The notes under the pieces were generated by a model that worked only from the letters and a program-made list of their open reading frames with translations, did no database searches and was not told the origin of the DNA. The position numbers and the translations under genes were made by a program. This document shows, in pieces, positions 1 through 10,375 of a stretch of 64,000 nt of DNA. Every line of letters starts with the position of its first letter. The first letter of the stretch is position 1. Origin of the DNA: Lewinella sp. JB7 (GTDB lineage: Bacteria; Bacteroidota; Bacteroidia; Chitinophagales; Saprospiraceae); the NCBI RefSeq assembly GCF_024297185.1, contig NZ_JANCTD010000002.1:124001-188000 (forward strand). The letters run 5' to 3'.

Positions 1-1081
1 CGGTGGCGTTCACGAGTACCCGGCGGGGTGGGGAAGGGACCTCGGTCGCCGGCCCGTAGGGTAGGACAATCACCGCGTTGCGTCGTACCATCTCGGTGGC
101 CATCACGAGAGCCAGCGGACCACTGGCCCCGAAGGTATGGCCGGTCGCCCACTTCAGGGAAAGGACGGGAGGCAGCGTTTCCGGGAAGACCGACGTAATC
201 GCGCGGCGTTCGGCTTCGTCACCGCGGAGGGTACCGGGGGCGTGTGCAAGGATGAGGTCGGGAGTGGCGGCACCAATGGTGGCCTGGCGCATACTTGACT
301 GCAGCGCCGTTCCTTCCCGGCTGATGCCCGTGGCGCTCCGGGCTTGCTCCCGGCTGAAGCCCAGGCCTAAAATGCCCAATGAACCGGTTTGGGGCGCGCG
401 TTCCAGGGCCAGGAACCCCGCCCCTTCCCCTACAACCATGCCGGTGGCCGGGGTAGCGAAGGGGCGGCAGGCATATTCTTCCCCGGGGGTCGGCGAGGCG
501 TAAATTCTCAATCCTTCCATTTGTCGCAGGGTAAAGGGCGTGAGTGGGGCCTCGGTGCCCCCCACCAGTACCCGGTCGGCCATCCCCGCCCGCAACAAGG
601 CTACGCCGTGTACCAGCGCGTGAAACCCGGAGGAACAGGTCACGCTGAGTCCGTCCGACAATGATGACACCCCGAAGTAGTCGGCGAGCGCGAAAGCGAT
701 ACTGCCCAAGGTAGTGGTGGGGGAGGTACGCACCGGGAGTACCTTACCCTCGCGATAGGTTTGGTGGGCGGCTTCCCAGGCCGTCGTCGGCCCCCGGGAG
801 CAACCGACCAGCACGGCGAAGTCCTGACCGTGCCAACCGGCCTGAGCAACCGCCTCCTCGGCGGCGTGCAGCGCTAAGGCAACCGTGCGGTCTACCCGGT
901 GGGTACGGATGTAGTCGGCCGGTCGACCGGCCGCCGGCAGGTACGGAAGGGCATATACGGGTAGTTTAGTCGCGTCGTCGGTCGACCAGAAGCGGCGGCC
1001 TTCCGCGGTGTTGTTCCAGTTGTCGGCTACCCCGACCCCGGCTGCCGAAATGATGCCCGTACCCCGGATGCTGATGTTCAT
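1..1081 (-). CDS. Beta-ketoacyl-ACP synthase family protein (3' end beyond window)
   Basis: The gene begins at the ATG at 1081-1079 and runs off the left edge, leaving about 360 codons. It belongs to the thiolase-fold ketoacyl synthases, which condense acyl-thioesters with malonyl-ACP. The catalytic triad is visible: Cys149 in TCSSGFHAL, His280 in LAHAPGTLRGDE and His315 in GHTFGASG. The strict HGTGT block of classical FabF is altered to HAPGT, so a specialised rather than housekeeping role is likely. Its ATG overlaps the stop of the upstream BioF-type gene by 4 bases (ATGA), implying translational coupling. I infer a role in biotin/pimeloyl or another specialised acyl pathway together with that enzyme; genes beyond the left edge would decide. 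Fatty-acid elongation remains possible. Confidence 0.85.
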   Translation of the reverse strand, partial: MNISIRGTGIISAAGVGVADNWNNTAEGRRFWSTDDATKLPVYALPYLPAAGRPADYIRTHRVDRTVALALHAAEEAVAQAGWHGQDFAVLVGCSRGPTTAWEAAHQTYREGKVLPVRTSPTTTLGSIAFALADYFGVSSLSDGLSVTCSSGFHALVHGVALLRAGMADRVLVGGTEAPLTPFTLRQMEGLRIYASPTPGEEYACRPFATPATGMVVGEGAGFLALERAPQTGSLGILGLGFSREQARSATGISREGTALQSSMRQATIGAATPDLILAHAPGTLRGDEAERRAITSVFPETLPPVLSLKWATGHTFGASGPLALVMATEMVRRNAVIVLPYGPATEVPSPPRRVLVNAT

Positions 1082-2202
1082 ACGCGGTCGGTGGCTAGAC
1101 AATCCCTCAGAGCATCGGTCAGGCGGTCGACCTCCTCGCGGGTGTTGAAGGCGTGCAGGCAAATGCGGATCCGGTCGGCTCCCCGGGGCACGCTCGGCGG
1201 ACGGATGCCCTTAACGAGGATGCCCCGTTCGCGTAGTTCGTGCTCCAGGGTCATCACGTCGACCCGGCCAGCAGTGTGCACGAGCTGGATGGGACCCTCG
1301 AGTAATGGGCAGCAGGTTGCCAGGTCCCGGTCCGTCACGCTGTCCCCGAAGTAAGTGATGATATTCTCCAGCGCGCCGCGTGCCGCCGACTGCCGCTCCC
1401 CGAGGAGTTCGTAGGCCCGCATGATCGAAGCCAGTTGCTCCGGCCGCGGGGCCGTCGTAAAGATGAACGGCCGGCTCAGATTGACGAGGTAATTCCGCAG
1501 GGCGGTCCCCCCGAGTACGGCGGCTCCACTCGCCCCCGGCGCTTTACCGTAGGTCACCACCGAGGCGAACACCTGCTGCTGCAGCCCGAGTTCCGCGGTA
1601 AGTCCGGATCCGCGGGGACCGTCGATCCCGATGCTGTGGGCCTCGTCTACGATCAGGTGGGCCCCGTGCTCCTGGCACGCTTCGGCGATCGCCCGTAGCG
1701 GGGCGGTATCGCCGTCCATACTGAAGCGGGCCTCGGTCACGAAAAACGTTTGCCCATCGGATCGCGCTTCGGACAGTACCCGGTGGGCTTGCTCTACCTT
1801 ATTATGTTGGCACCTGCGCGCCGCCGCCCCACTTAGCCGTATGCCGTCGCGAATACTGGCGTGGATCAGTTCGTCGTAGACGATGGTGTCGGTGCGGCGG
1901 GCGATGCAACTCAGCAGGCCAAGATTGGCCGTGTACCCGCTACTGAAGAGTAGGGCGGCCGGGTAGCCATGAAAGTCGGCGATACGGGTTTCGAGTTGGC
2001 TGATCGCGAAGCTGTCTCCGGAAATCAGTCGGCTGCCGGGGGCGGTATTGAAGTCTGCCGTTCCCCCGGACATTTCCCGGGAAAAGCCCAGATAGTCATT
2101 CGACCAGAAATCGACCCCCTCGCGGGTTCCGGGTAACTCGCGGTAGGTACCGGCTTCGCGCAGTTCGGCGAGCCGTCGGTGCAGGAAGTCGGGGTGGGGC
2201 AA
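1078..2202 (-). CDS. bioF: 8-amino-7-oxononanoate synthase-like (AONS/KBL family) PLP enzyme
   Basis: This 374-residue protein matches the alpha-oxoamine synthase family (BioF, KBL), which decarboxylatively condenses an amino acid with an acyl-thioester. Visible marks are the N-terminal block DFWSNDYLGF, the glycine-rich GYTANLGLL region, DEAHSIGIDGPRGSG (186-200), which contacts the cofactor, and the PLP lysine Lys220 in TYGKAPGASG. The length suits BioF (about 380). It starts 2 bases after the lepB stop and its stop overlaps the ketoacyl synthase start, so the three genes form a tight minus-strand group. BioF would make 8-amino-7-oxononanoate from pimeloyl thioester and alanine. The family is broad, so a related 2-amino-3-ketobutyrate ligase or lipid enzyme cannot be excluded from sequence alone. 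Confidence 0.8.
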   Translation of the reverse strand: MPHPDFLHRRLAELREAGTYRELPGTREGVDFWSNDYLGFSREMSGGTADFNTAPGSRLISGDSFAISQLETRIADFHGYPAALLFSSGYTANLGLLSCIARRTDTIVYDELIHASIRDGIRLSGAAARRCQHNKVEQAHRVLSEARSDGQTFFVTEARFSMDGDTAPLRAIAEACQEHGAHLIVDEAHSIGIDGPRGSGLTAELGLQQQVFASVVTYGKAPGASGAAVLGGTALRNYLVNLSRPFIFTTAPRPEQLASIMRAYELLGERQSAARGALENIITYFGDSVTDRDLATCCPLLEGPIQLVHTAGRVDVMTLEHELRERGILVKGIRPPSVPRGADRIRICLHAFNTREEVDRLTDALRDCLATDRV

Positions 2203-2204
2203 GG

Positions 2205-3809
2205 TCAGTCTCCCTGTTTGGTGGCCGAACGGAAGATGCGGTCCCAGTTCACGCCATTGAAAAGACTGCCTTCCTTAATGGAGAACCAGATGAAGAGCGG
2301 CTTGCCGAGGATGTGATCTTCGGGTACGAAGCCCCAGACCCGGCTGTCTTCCGAGTTGTGCCGGTTGTCGCCCATCATCCAGTAATAGTCCTGGCGAAAG
2401 GTGTACTCGGTGATCTCCTGGCCGGCGAGGTAGTATTTCCCGTTGCGGCGTTCGAAGTCCGGGTTCTCCTCGTAGACCTTTATGGGGCGCCAGTACAGCT
2501 CGTAGTTGCGCTCGTCGAGGGTGACCGTCATGCCGCGGGCGGGAATGGTGATGGGACCGTAGTTGTCGACGGTCCAGTTGCCGAAGTACTTTTCGCTGTG
2601 GGGGTACAGCCGCACGCCGTTCGGGGCCGTCTGGTCGTAAAAATCGAAGGTGCCGTTGGGATCCCCGGCGCGCAGGGCGGCAAGTTGCTTGTCGCTCAGA
2701 AACATGACGAATCCGGTGGCGGACCGCTGCTGTACGTCGTCGGTGCTGATGCCCATATCGGCCCAGTTCGTGCGGTTGGGCGGACCGCTAAAGGTGATGT
2801 CGTAGAGAAACTGGATGTTCTCGGGGTCTTCCACTTGGGAGCCGTCGATGTACAGCGCCCGGTCCCTGATCTCGAGAGTTTCGCCGGGCAGACCGACGGC
2901 ACGCTTCACGTAGTGGTCCTTCTTATCGCGCGGGCGGGTCACCAGTTCGGCTCGACCGGTCTGAATGGCGCGCTGGGCGTTGGCGTCGATATTGCCCATC
3001 TCGTAATCGTTGCTGGAGTACGTACGGTAGGGGAAGATGTAGACGCTGTCACCCGACGGCACGTTGAAGACGACGGGATCGTAGCGGTCGATCTTTTCCA
3101 GGGCGGGCAGGCGGCGGTAGGGTAGGCCGGCCCCGTCGACGTAGCTCTCCCCGCCGACCACGGGCGCCTGGTTGTGGACCAACGGGAGCATCAGGATGGT
3201 TTCCGGCAGCCGCAGTCCGTAATTGACCTTCGAGACGAAGAGGAAGTCCCCGACGTTCAGGTTGTTCTCCATCGAAGGCGTGGGGATGATGTAGCTCTCG
3301 ATCAGCAGGAGACGGATAAGCGCGGCGGCGAAAATGGCGAAGATGGCCGCTTCGGCCCAGTCGCGAAGGACGGGCTTGGCGAAGGGGGCCTGATTGCGCA
3401 ACTTGCGGACCTCGCGGTCGTCCTTAGCTTTCTCGGCGGCGGCGAGTTTGGCCTGCCAGGCGCGTTCCTCGACCAGGATGGGGCCCCGGTACTCGGGATT
3501 GGTGGTTCCGAGCCAGCCGAAGTATCCCCAGCTGGCGACAACGGCGAGCACGTGCTCGAAGAAGTTGAAGCGGTTGAACGAGCGGGCCAGGTCGACCATC
3601 AGGCCGGCGAACCAGATCATATTGAAGTAGGGGATCAGCAGTAGCAGGCTGTAGCTTCCCTTCCGGCCCACCAGTTCCGAGACCACCCACATGTTGTAGC
3701 CGGGAATGAGGGCCGCGCTGGCCTTCCGCCCCGCCCGGGGAAATAAGCGGTAGAGGGCAAGGCTAAGTCCGACGTAGCCGAGCAACAGGACCCAGGTCAA
3801 CCAAGTCAT
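2205..3809 (-). CDS. lepB: Signal peptidase I, long Bacteroidota form
   Basis: At 534 residues this is the extended leader peptidase typical of Bacteroidota, which removes signal peptides at the outer face of the inner membrane. The first 100 or so residues hold several hydrophobic helices. A further membrane segment (about 152-172) precedes the catalytic serine Ser179 in PTPSMENNL. The general base is Lys302 in HYVKRAVGLPGE. The C-terminal box GDNRHNSEDSRVWGFVP is intact. A long insertion between these motifs accounts for the size. The start is ATG at 3809. A box close to the Bacteroidota -7 motif lies 24 bases upstream, so lepB probably heads the lepB-bioF-ketoacyl synthase transcript. Confidence 0.95.
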   Translation of the reverse strand: MTWLTWVLLLGYVGLSLALYRLFPRAGRKASAALIPGYNMWVVSELVGRKGSYSLLLLIPYFNMIWFAGLMVDLARSFNRFNFFEHVLAVVASWGYFGWLGTTNPEYRGPILVEERAWQAKLAAAEKAKDDREVRKLRNQAPFAKPVLRDWAEAAIFAIFAAALIRLLLIESYIIPTPSMENNLNVGDFLFVSKVNYGLRLPETILMLPLVHNQAPVVGGESYVDGAGLPYRRLPALEKIDRYDPVVFNVPSGDSVYIFPYRTYSSNDYEMGNIDANAQRAIQTGRAELVTRPRDKKDHYVKRAVGLPGETLEIRDRALYIDGSQVEDPENIQFLYDITFSGPPNRTNWADMGISTDDVQQRSATGFVMFLSDKQLAALRAGDPNGTFDFYDQTAPNGVRLYPHSEKYFGNWTVDNYGPITIPARGMTVTLDERNYELYWRPIKVYEENPDFERRNGKYYLAGQEITEYTFRQDYYWMMGDNRHNSEDSRVWGFVPEDHILGKPLFIWFSIKEGSLFNGVNWDRIFRSATKQGD

Positions 3810-3833
3810 AGGTATTCTTTATGGTAAGAGCGG

Positions 3834-3841
3834 CGAAGGTA
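3834..3841 (-). promoter_or_regulatory. Possible -7 box of lepB
   Basis: On the minus strand the bases read TACCTTCG, one mismatch from TAnnTTTG, 24 bases before the lepB start. No clear -33 TTG partner was found, so support is modest. Confidence 0.3.
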
Positions 3842-3857
3842 CACCATCGCGGGGCCT

Positions 3858-4217
3858 TTAGGGGGCCGTTTCGACGAAACCCTCCAGCCAGAGCTTGTGC
3901 CCGCCGCGGTGGCCGCGGAAGTAAACCTTGACGTACTTCCGGTAAAAGCCTACGTTCGTCGCGTCGTACGCGACGTTGATCGAGCCCACCTCGCCCGGCG
4001 CCACCGGCGCGTCCTGCCATTCGGTGGCGGTACAACCACAGCCGACGCGTACGTTCTCGACGATCAGCGGCGCGTCGGTGGTATTGCGGAAACGAAAGGC
4101 GTAGGTGACCGGATCGCCCTGAAAGGTGTCGCCGATTTGCACGGTTTGTTCCTGGAGCCACTCTACGGGATCCTGGGGGAGAGTGAGCAAGCCGAGGAGT
4201 AACATCAGGTACATCAT
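3858..4217 (-). CDS. DUF1573 domain protein
   Basis: A 119-residue exported protein with a short hydrophobic N-terminus (MMYLMLLLGLLTL) and one DUF1573 Ig-like domain. The family block is visible as FRNTTDAPLIVENVRVGCGC followed by an APGE turn and a terminal beta-strand pattern. DUF1573 proteins are common in Bacteroidota envelopes and are structurally like ASPM/SPD-2/Hydin domains; their precise function is not known. Either of two adjacent ATG codons (4217 or 4214) could start it. It lies upstream of lepB on the same strand with a 48-base gap and is divergent from the small secreted protein at 4330. It may share export-related expression with lepB, but this is only positional inference. 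Confidence 0.75.
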   Translation of the reverse strand: MMYLMLLLGLLTLPQDPVEWLQEQTVQIGDTFQGDPVTYAFRFRNTTDAPLIVENVRVGCGCTATEWQDAPVAPGEVGSINVAYDATNVGFYRKYVKVYFRGHRGGHKLWLEGFVETAP

Positions 4218-4329
4218 GCTGGACTAACGTCCGCCGGGCGTCCCTATTTCGTTAAGGAACTCCTATACTTGTCGCCCGGTGTATCCGACACCTACGTCCG
4301 TGCATTCTATCCACAACAAAATAAGCCAC

Positions 4330-4716
4330 ATGAAAAAGCTGTTCTTCGCCCTTGCCCTTGTCATCGGTTCCTTCACCGCCTCCTACGCCCAGGTCGTGGT
4401 GGACGGAGTCAACATTAACAATCTCGAGGAGGTGCAAATGGTCCGGATGATCGCCCAGGAACGATTCCTGTCGAGCAAAGTGACCATCTTCATCGATTAC
4501 GGGCAGAGCATCAACGGCGGTTCGCGCAACCGGATGGAGGTCATCGACCCGTCTTCCGGCGACCGCATCAAGTTCAACAGCGTCATGCACGCCGTCAATT
4601 ACCTGATCGCCAACGGCTGGGCCTACGTCGAAGCCATGGTATTGCCCAGCGAGGGAAATGCACGCACTACTGGAGGCAGTACTCAGTACCTGTTCGTAAG
4701 AAACGCCGCGCGCTAG
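4330..4716 (+). CDS. Small secreted protein of unknown function
   Basis: I do not recognise this 128-residue protein. The start at 4330 is chosen because it gives a textbook signal peptide (MKKLFFALALVIGSFTASYA, cleavage before Gln); a longer reading from 4279 would bury it. The mature part, about 108 residues, has an alternating hydrophobic pattern (VTIFIDYGQSINGG, RNRMEVIDPSSGDRIKF, MHAVNYLIANGWAYVEAMVL) and ends in TQYLFVRNAAR, suggesting a compact alpha/beta fold. No cysteines or metal motifs stand out. It is flanked by the divergent DUF1573 gene and the convergent glgE. Periplasmic or outer-surface location is inferred from the signal peptide. Confidence 0.7.
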   Translation: MKKLFFALALVIGSFTASYAQVVVDGVNINNLEEVQMVRMIAQERFLSSKVTIFIDYGQSINGGSRNRMEVIDPSSGDRIKFNSVMHAVNYLIANGWAYVEAMVLPSEGNARTTGGSTQYLFVRNAAR

Positions 4717-4745
4717 CGTAATCCGCAGCACCGGTAGGCGGCCAC

Positions 4746-6674
<1,929 letters not shown>

Positions 6675-6792
6675 AGGTAGCTTAAGCGATATGGTAAAGG
6701 CATAGAAACGATTGCTCCGCTTTACGTTCATTGCCCGCGGCAGTATTTTCGTTCGGCGGGGCCGCGGGTCCGACGGGTAGCGGCCAACAGCT

Positions 6793-6800
6793 TACCTTTG
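6793..6800 (+). promoter_or_regulatory. -7 box upstream of lpdA
   Basis: TACCTTTG matches the Bacteroidota -7 consensus TAnnTTTG exactly and sits 92 bases before the lpdA start. No clear -33 TTG was found. It implies an 85-90 base leader. Confidence 0.5.
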
Positions 6801-6892
6801 CGGCTTTCACCCGTCTGCCTGGCTCCCGCGCACCCGCCAACCAAGGCAGACGACGAGACGTTTCACCCACTCAACTAAAATAACCCCACCTT

Positions 6893-8290
6893 ATGGCTTA
6901 CGATCTTATTGTTGTCGGAAGCGGACCCGGCGGCTACGTCGCCGCAATCAGAGCAGCCCAACTGGGCATGAAGGTCGCCGTCGTCGAACGCGAAAGCCTC
7001 GGCGGCATCTGCCTCAACTGGGGCTGTATCCCCACGAAGGCCCTGCTGAAGAGCGCGCAGGTATTCGAATATATCCAGCACGCCGGAGACTACGGCATCG
7101 AAGTCGCCGAACCCACCGCCGACTTCGGGAAGATGATTACGCGCAGCCGGGGCGTCGCCGACGGTATGAGCAAGGGGATCAACTTCCTCTTTCGCAAGAA
7201 CAAGATCGAGGTGCTCAGCGGCACCGGTAAGCTGATCCGCGGCAAGAAAGTCGAAGTGACCGACGAGAACGGCAAGGCCACGACCTACGACGCCGAGAAC
7301 ATCATCGTCGCCGTCGGTAGCCGCGCCCGTCAGCTGCCCAACCTGCCCATCGACGGCAAGAAGATCATCGGCTACCGCGAAGCGATGACCCTGCCCACCC
7401 AGCCGAAGCGCATGGTGGTCGTCGGGGCCGGAGCCATCGGCGTCGAGTTCGCCTACTTCTACAGCAGCATCGGCACGGAGGTGACCATAGTTGAGTTTCT
7501 CGAGCAGGGGCTGGTGCCCCGCGAAGACGCGGACATCTCCAAGGAACTGACCAAGATCTACAAAAAGAAGGGCATCAAAACGCTCGCCAATACCAGCGTA
7601 GAAAAAGTGGATACCGGCAGCGACGTCCTGAAGGTCACCACCAAGAACCGCAAGACCGGCAAGGAAGAAATCATCGAGTGCGACGTGGTGCTGTCGGCCG
7701 CCGGCATCAGCCCGAATACCGAGAACATCGGCCTGGAAGACCTGGGCATCGAGACCGACCGGGGCATCATCCACGTGGACGAGCTGTACCGCACCAACGT
7801 ACCCGGGATTTTCGCCATCGGCGACGTGACCTCCGGTCCGGCCCTCGCCCATGTGGCCAGCGCCGAAGGGATCATCTGCGTCGAGGGCATTGCCGGCATG
7901 AACCCCGCCCCCCTGGATTACGGCAACATTCCCGGATGTACGTACTGTTCGCCGGAGGTCGCGAGCGTAGGATTTACCGAGGCGGCCGCTAAGGAGGCCG
8001 GATACGAAGTCAAAGTGGGCAAGTTCCCCTTCTCCGCATCCGGAAAGGCCAGTGCCGCGGGCGCGAAGGAAGGATTCGTCAAGGTCATCTTTGACGCCAA
8101 GTACGGGGAGTGGCTGGGCGCGCACATGATCGGCGCCAACGTAACGGAGATGATCGCCGAGGTCGTCGCCAGCCGTAAACTGGAGACCACCGGCCACGAA
8201 ATCATCAAGACCGTGCACCCGCACCCCACCATGAGCGAGGCGGTGATGGAAGCTACGGCGGCGGCCTACGACGAGGTGATCCACCTGTGA
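6893..8290 (+). CDS. lpdA: Dihydrolipoyl dehydrogenase
   Basis: This 465-residue flavoprotein reoxidises lipoyl groups of the 2-oxoacid dehydrogenase complexes or glycine cleavage system, using NAD. The FAD-binding motif GSGPGGYVAAIRAAQLG is at the N-terminus. The redox disulfide is in GGICLNWGCIPTKALL. The NAD-binding Rossmann motif GAGAIGVEFAYFYSSIG lies near 180. The second FAD contact is FAIGDVTSGPALAHVA, and the C-terminal active-site base is in HPHPTMSEAVMEA. All key residues are present and the length is normal. It stands alone, without E1/E2 genes nearby. It is followed by a strong bidirectional hairpin terminator. Confidence 0.96.
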   Translation: MAYDLIVVGSGPGGYVAAIRAAQLGMKVAVVERESLGGICLNWGCIPTKALLKSAQVFEYIQHAGDYGIEVAEPTADFGKMITRSRGVADGMSKGINFLFRKNKIEVLSGTGKLIRGKKVEVTDENGKATTYDAENIIVAVGSRARQLPNLPIDGKKIIGYREAMTLPTQPKRMVVVGAGAIGVEFAYFYSSIGTEVTIVEFLEQGLVPREDADISKELTKIYKKKGIKTLANTSVEKVDTGSDVLKVTTKNRKTGKEEIIECDVVLSAAGISPNTENIGLEDLGIETDRGIIHVDELYRTNVPGIFAIGDVTSGPALAHVASAEGIICVEGIAGMNPAPLDYGNIPGCTYCSPEVASVGFTEAAAKEAGYEVKVGKFPFSASGKASAAGAKEGFVKVIFDAKYGEWLGAHMIGANVTEMIAEVVASRKLETTGHEIIKTVHPHPTMSEAVMEATAAAYDEVIHL

Positions 8291-8311
8291 TCACCCCTAG
8301 GCCACGTAGAA

Positions 8312-8346
8312 AGCCCCGGCGAACGATCGTTCGCCGGGGCTTTTTT
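8312..8346. terminator. Bidirectional rho-independent terminator
   Basis: A perfect 15-base-pair inverted repeat (left arm AGCCCCGGCGAACGA, 8312-8326; right arm 8327-8341) is followed by a T-run on the plus strand and by T residues on the minus strand. It separates lpdA from the convergent rpmE2. Confidence 0.9.
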
Positions 8347-8369
8347 GATTCGCGCAAAAGGAGCGGAGA

Positions 8370-8669
8370 CTAGGCCTCTTCCTGAGCGGGTTCGCCTTCC
8401 TCCTCGGTCTTCTTGGCGAAGCGGCTCTTGCCGAACTTCTTGTTGAACTTGTCGATCCGGCCGGCGGTGTCGACGAATTGCATCTTACCGGTAAAGAAGG
8501 GGTGGCTCTCGCTGGAGATCTCCAGTTTGATGAGGGGATACTCGTTACCGTCTTCGAAGGTATCGGTGTCGCGGGTCTTGGCGCACGACTTGCCGAGCCA
8601 GCTTACGTTCGCGTTGATGTCGCGGAAAATGACCTTCCGGTAGGATTCGGGATGCAGTTCCTTTTGCAT
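8370..8669 (-). CDS. rpmE2: 50S ribosomal protein L31 type B
   Basis: A 99-residue ribosomal protein of the large subunit. The opening MQKELHPESYRKVIFRD, the SSESHPFFTGKMQFVDTAGR block and the basic FNKKFGKSRFAKK segment match L31 type B. The type A zinc-binding cysteines (CxxC) are absent, with only one Cys (SCAKTRD), so this is the zinc-independent form. An acidic tail (EEEGEPAQEEA) extends the usual length slightly. A precise -7 box lies 19 bases upstream of the ATG. It is convergent with lpdA across a shared terminator. Confidence 0.95.
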   Translation of the reverse strand: MQKELHPESYRKVIFRDINANVSWLGKSCAKTRDTDTFEDGNEYPLIKLEISSESHPFFTGKMQFVDTAGRIDKFNKKFGKSRFAKKTEEEGEPAQEEA

Positions 8670-8688
8670 TGCTTTTTATTTTAGGGCG

Positions 8689-8696
8689 CAAAGATA
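8689..8696 (-). promoter_or_regulatory. -7 box of rpmE2
   Basis: Minus-strand TATCTTTG matches TAnnTTTG exactly, 19 bases before the rpmE2 ATG. It is back-to-back with a plus-strand box at 8713-8720. Confidence 0.55.
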
Positions 8697-8712
8697 AGGA
8701 ATATAAACCATT

Positions 8713-8720
8713 TACCTTTG
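8713..8720 (+). promoter_or_regulatory. -7 box abutting the lamin-tail gene start
   Basis: TACCTTTG matches TAnnTTTG exactly and ends 4 bases before the GTG at 8725. Transcription would start at or next to the start codon, so the message would be leaderless. Confidence 0.45.
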
Positions 8721-8724
8721 GGCG

Positions 8725-10371
8725 GTGCTTCGATTGATTGCAATATTAATGTTTTGGCCGTTTCTGACGTCCCCACTCGCCACTCAGTCTCTCCGCCTTT
8801 CGGAGATCATGGTCGATCCGACCCCGAGTCGCGGACTCCCCGCCGCCGAGTACGTAGAGTTGTACAACGCCGGTGATACGGCGGTCGATCTGACCGGACT
8901 GCAGATCGCCAGCGGTGGCAAGCCGGTGACGGTTACCGGAGTACCGTGGTTAGCGGCGGGGGAGTACGCCCTGATCGTCGACGAACGGGACGCGGACCAT
9001 TTTTCGGCCTACGGGGCTCCCCTGCTCCTCTGCCGCCTTCCTTCGCTGACCAACGGAGGGGATGAAGTGACCGTTCTCCTGCGGGGTGTAAGCGTTGCCC
9101 ACCTGCGCTATAGCCCGGACTGGTACCACGACGAGGAACGCGACGGCGGCGGGTACAGCCTGGAGTTCACCGGACGTGGCGACCCGGCGTGCGGAGGCAA
9201 TTGGCGGGCCAGCCTGGCGGAATCCGGAGGAACCCCCGGGCGGGCCAACAGCGTGGAAGGATTACCCGCGGACAACCGGGCTCCGATGGTGACCGAGACG
9301 ACGCTGGAGACCGGTGGAGTGACCATAAGCTTTGACGAGGCAGTGACCGGGATCGCGGATTATCTATTCCTGCTCGACGATCTGCCGGCAGCGGCGGAGC
9401 GACTGGACGAGCGGACCTTCCACATCCCCTTTAGTTTCGTGCCGGGAAAAGTGTACCGGCTCACCATCCTCCCGGATTACTCCGATTGCGCGGGTAATAC
9501 TCCAGACCAACTCGTGTCGCGTAGTCTGCTGTTAGGTAGTGATCTAAGGCCGGGTGACATAGTTATCAATGAACTGCTATTCGATCCTCTGCCGGGAGAA
9601 AGCGATTTTATCGAGCTCTTCAACACTTCGGATCACGCCTTCGACCTTCGGGGATGGCAACTACTAAACCAGACATCCGCCCAGCGGCCTAAAGTAGTAA
9701 ACACCAGCTTCGTGCTCCTGCCGGGTGAGTTCGTGGTAATGACCGCCGACCGGGAAAGTCTGCTGCGTCAGCATCCGAACGCGCGACGGGACCGCATCGT
9801 CGAAATGAGTCTGCCGTCCCTGCCCAATGCCGGAGCAAACGTCACCATTTTGACTCAAAATTCGGTGGCGGTCGATGCGCTGACCTACAGTCCGGAAATG
9901 CATGCTCCACTGCTCGCGTCCACCGAGGGCGTTAGTCTCGAGCGCATAGATGCAGCCATCTCCACTGACCAAACCGATAACTGGACCTCCGCCGCCTCCA
10001 CGGCCGGCTACGGGACGCCGACACGGCCGAACTCCCAAACGCGCTCCGCCGGGCCACCGCTCCATTACTTTACCCTGGAAAGCCCGACCTTCAGTCCCGA
10101 CGGCGATGGTCACCGCGACCAACTGGCCATTACGTACCGCACCGCCGTCCCGGGGACCATGGCGCGCGTATCCGTATTCGACGTGGAGGGGTTACCGGTG
10201 GCTCAACTGGAGCGGGTAGCCCTCCTGGCGGCGGAAGGGGCACTGAACTGGGACGGGACGACGGATAACGGACGGCTCGCACCGCCCGGGGCGTACATCA
10301 TACTGGTGGAGTCGTTCGACGGGGAGGGCCACACCCATCGCTACAAACTATTGGCCGTACTTGCCGGATAA
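8725..10371 (+). CDS. Secreted protein with two lamin-tail domains
   Basis: A 548-residue exported protein. After a hydrophobic N-terminus (MLRLIAILMFWPFL) come two lamin-tail (LTD) Ig-like domains, recognisable by LRLSEIMVDPTPS with EYVELYNAGDTAVDLTGLQI, and by DIVINELLFDPLPGESDFIELFNTSDHAFDLRGWQL (about 275-390). The C-terminus has FSPDGDGHRDQLAITY and WDGTTDNGRLAPPGAYI, a FlgD/gliding-type beta-sandwich common in Bacteroidota surface proteins. The start is GTG at 8725; ATG at 8749 would shorten the signal peptide. LTD proteins of this type are extracellular or surface-attached, with undefined ligands. The PAP2 gene begins 4 bases after its stop, so they are probably co-transcribed. Confidence 0.85.
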   Translation: MLRLIAILMFWPFLTSPLATQSLRLSEIMVDPTPSRGLPAAEYVELYNAGDTAVDLTGLQIASGGKPVTVTGVPWLAAGEYALIVDERDADHFSAYGAPLLLCRLPSLTNGGDEVTVLLRGVSVAHLRYSPDWYHDEERDGGGYSLEFTGRGDPACGGNWRASLAESGGTPGRANSVEGLPADNRAPMVTETTLETGGVTISFDEAVTGIADYLFLLDDLPAAAERLDERTFHIPFSFVPGKVYRLTILPDYSDCAGNTPDQLVSRSLLLGSDLRPGDIVINELLFDPLPGESDFIELFNTSDHAFDLRGWQLLNQTSAQRPKVVNTSFVLLPGEFVVMTADRESLLRQHPNARRDRIVEMSLPSLPNAGANVTILTQNSVAVDALTYSPEMHAPLLASTEGVSLERIDAAISTDQTDNWTSAASTAGYGTPTRPNSQTRSAGPPLHYFTLESPTFSPDGDGHRDQLAITYRTAVPGTMARVSVFDVEGLPVAQLERVALLAAEGALNWDGTTDNGRLAPPGAYIILVESFDGEGHTHRYKLLAVLAG

Positions 10372-10375
10372 AGAA

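Noticed and set aside
6875-8284. 469-residue minus-strand open frame
   Set aside because: It is the complement of lpdA, which has all its motifs; the frame is compositional shadow.
10361-10375. TTG start for the PAP2 gene
   Set aside because: It would overlap the upstream gene and add only five residues; the ATG at 10376 is better placed.
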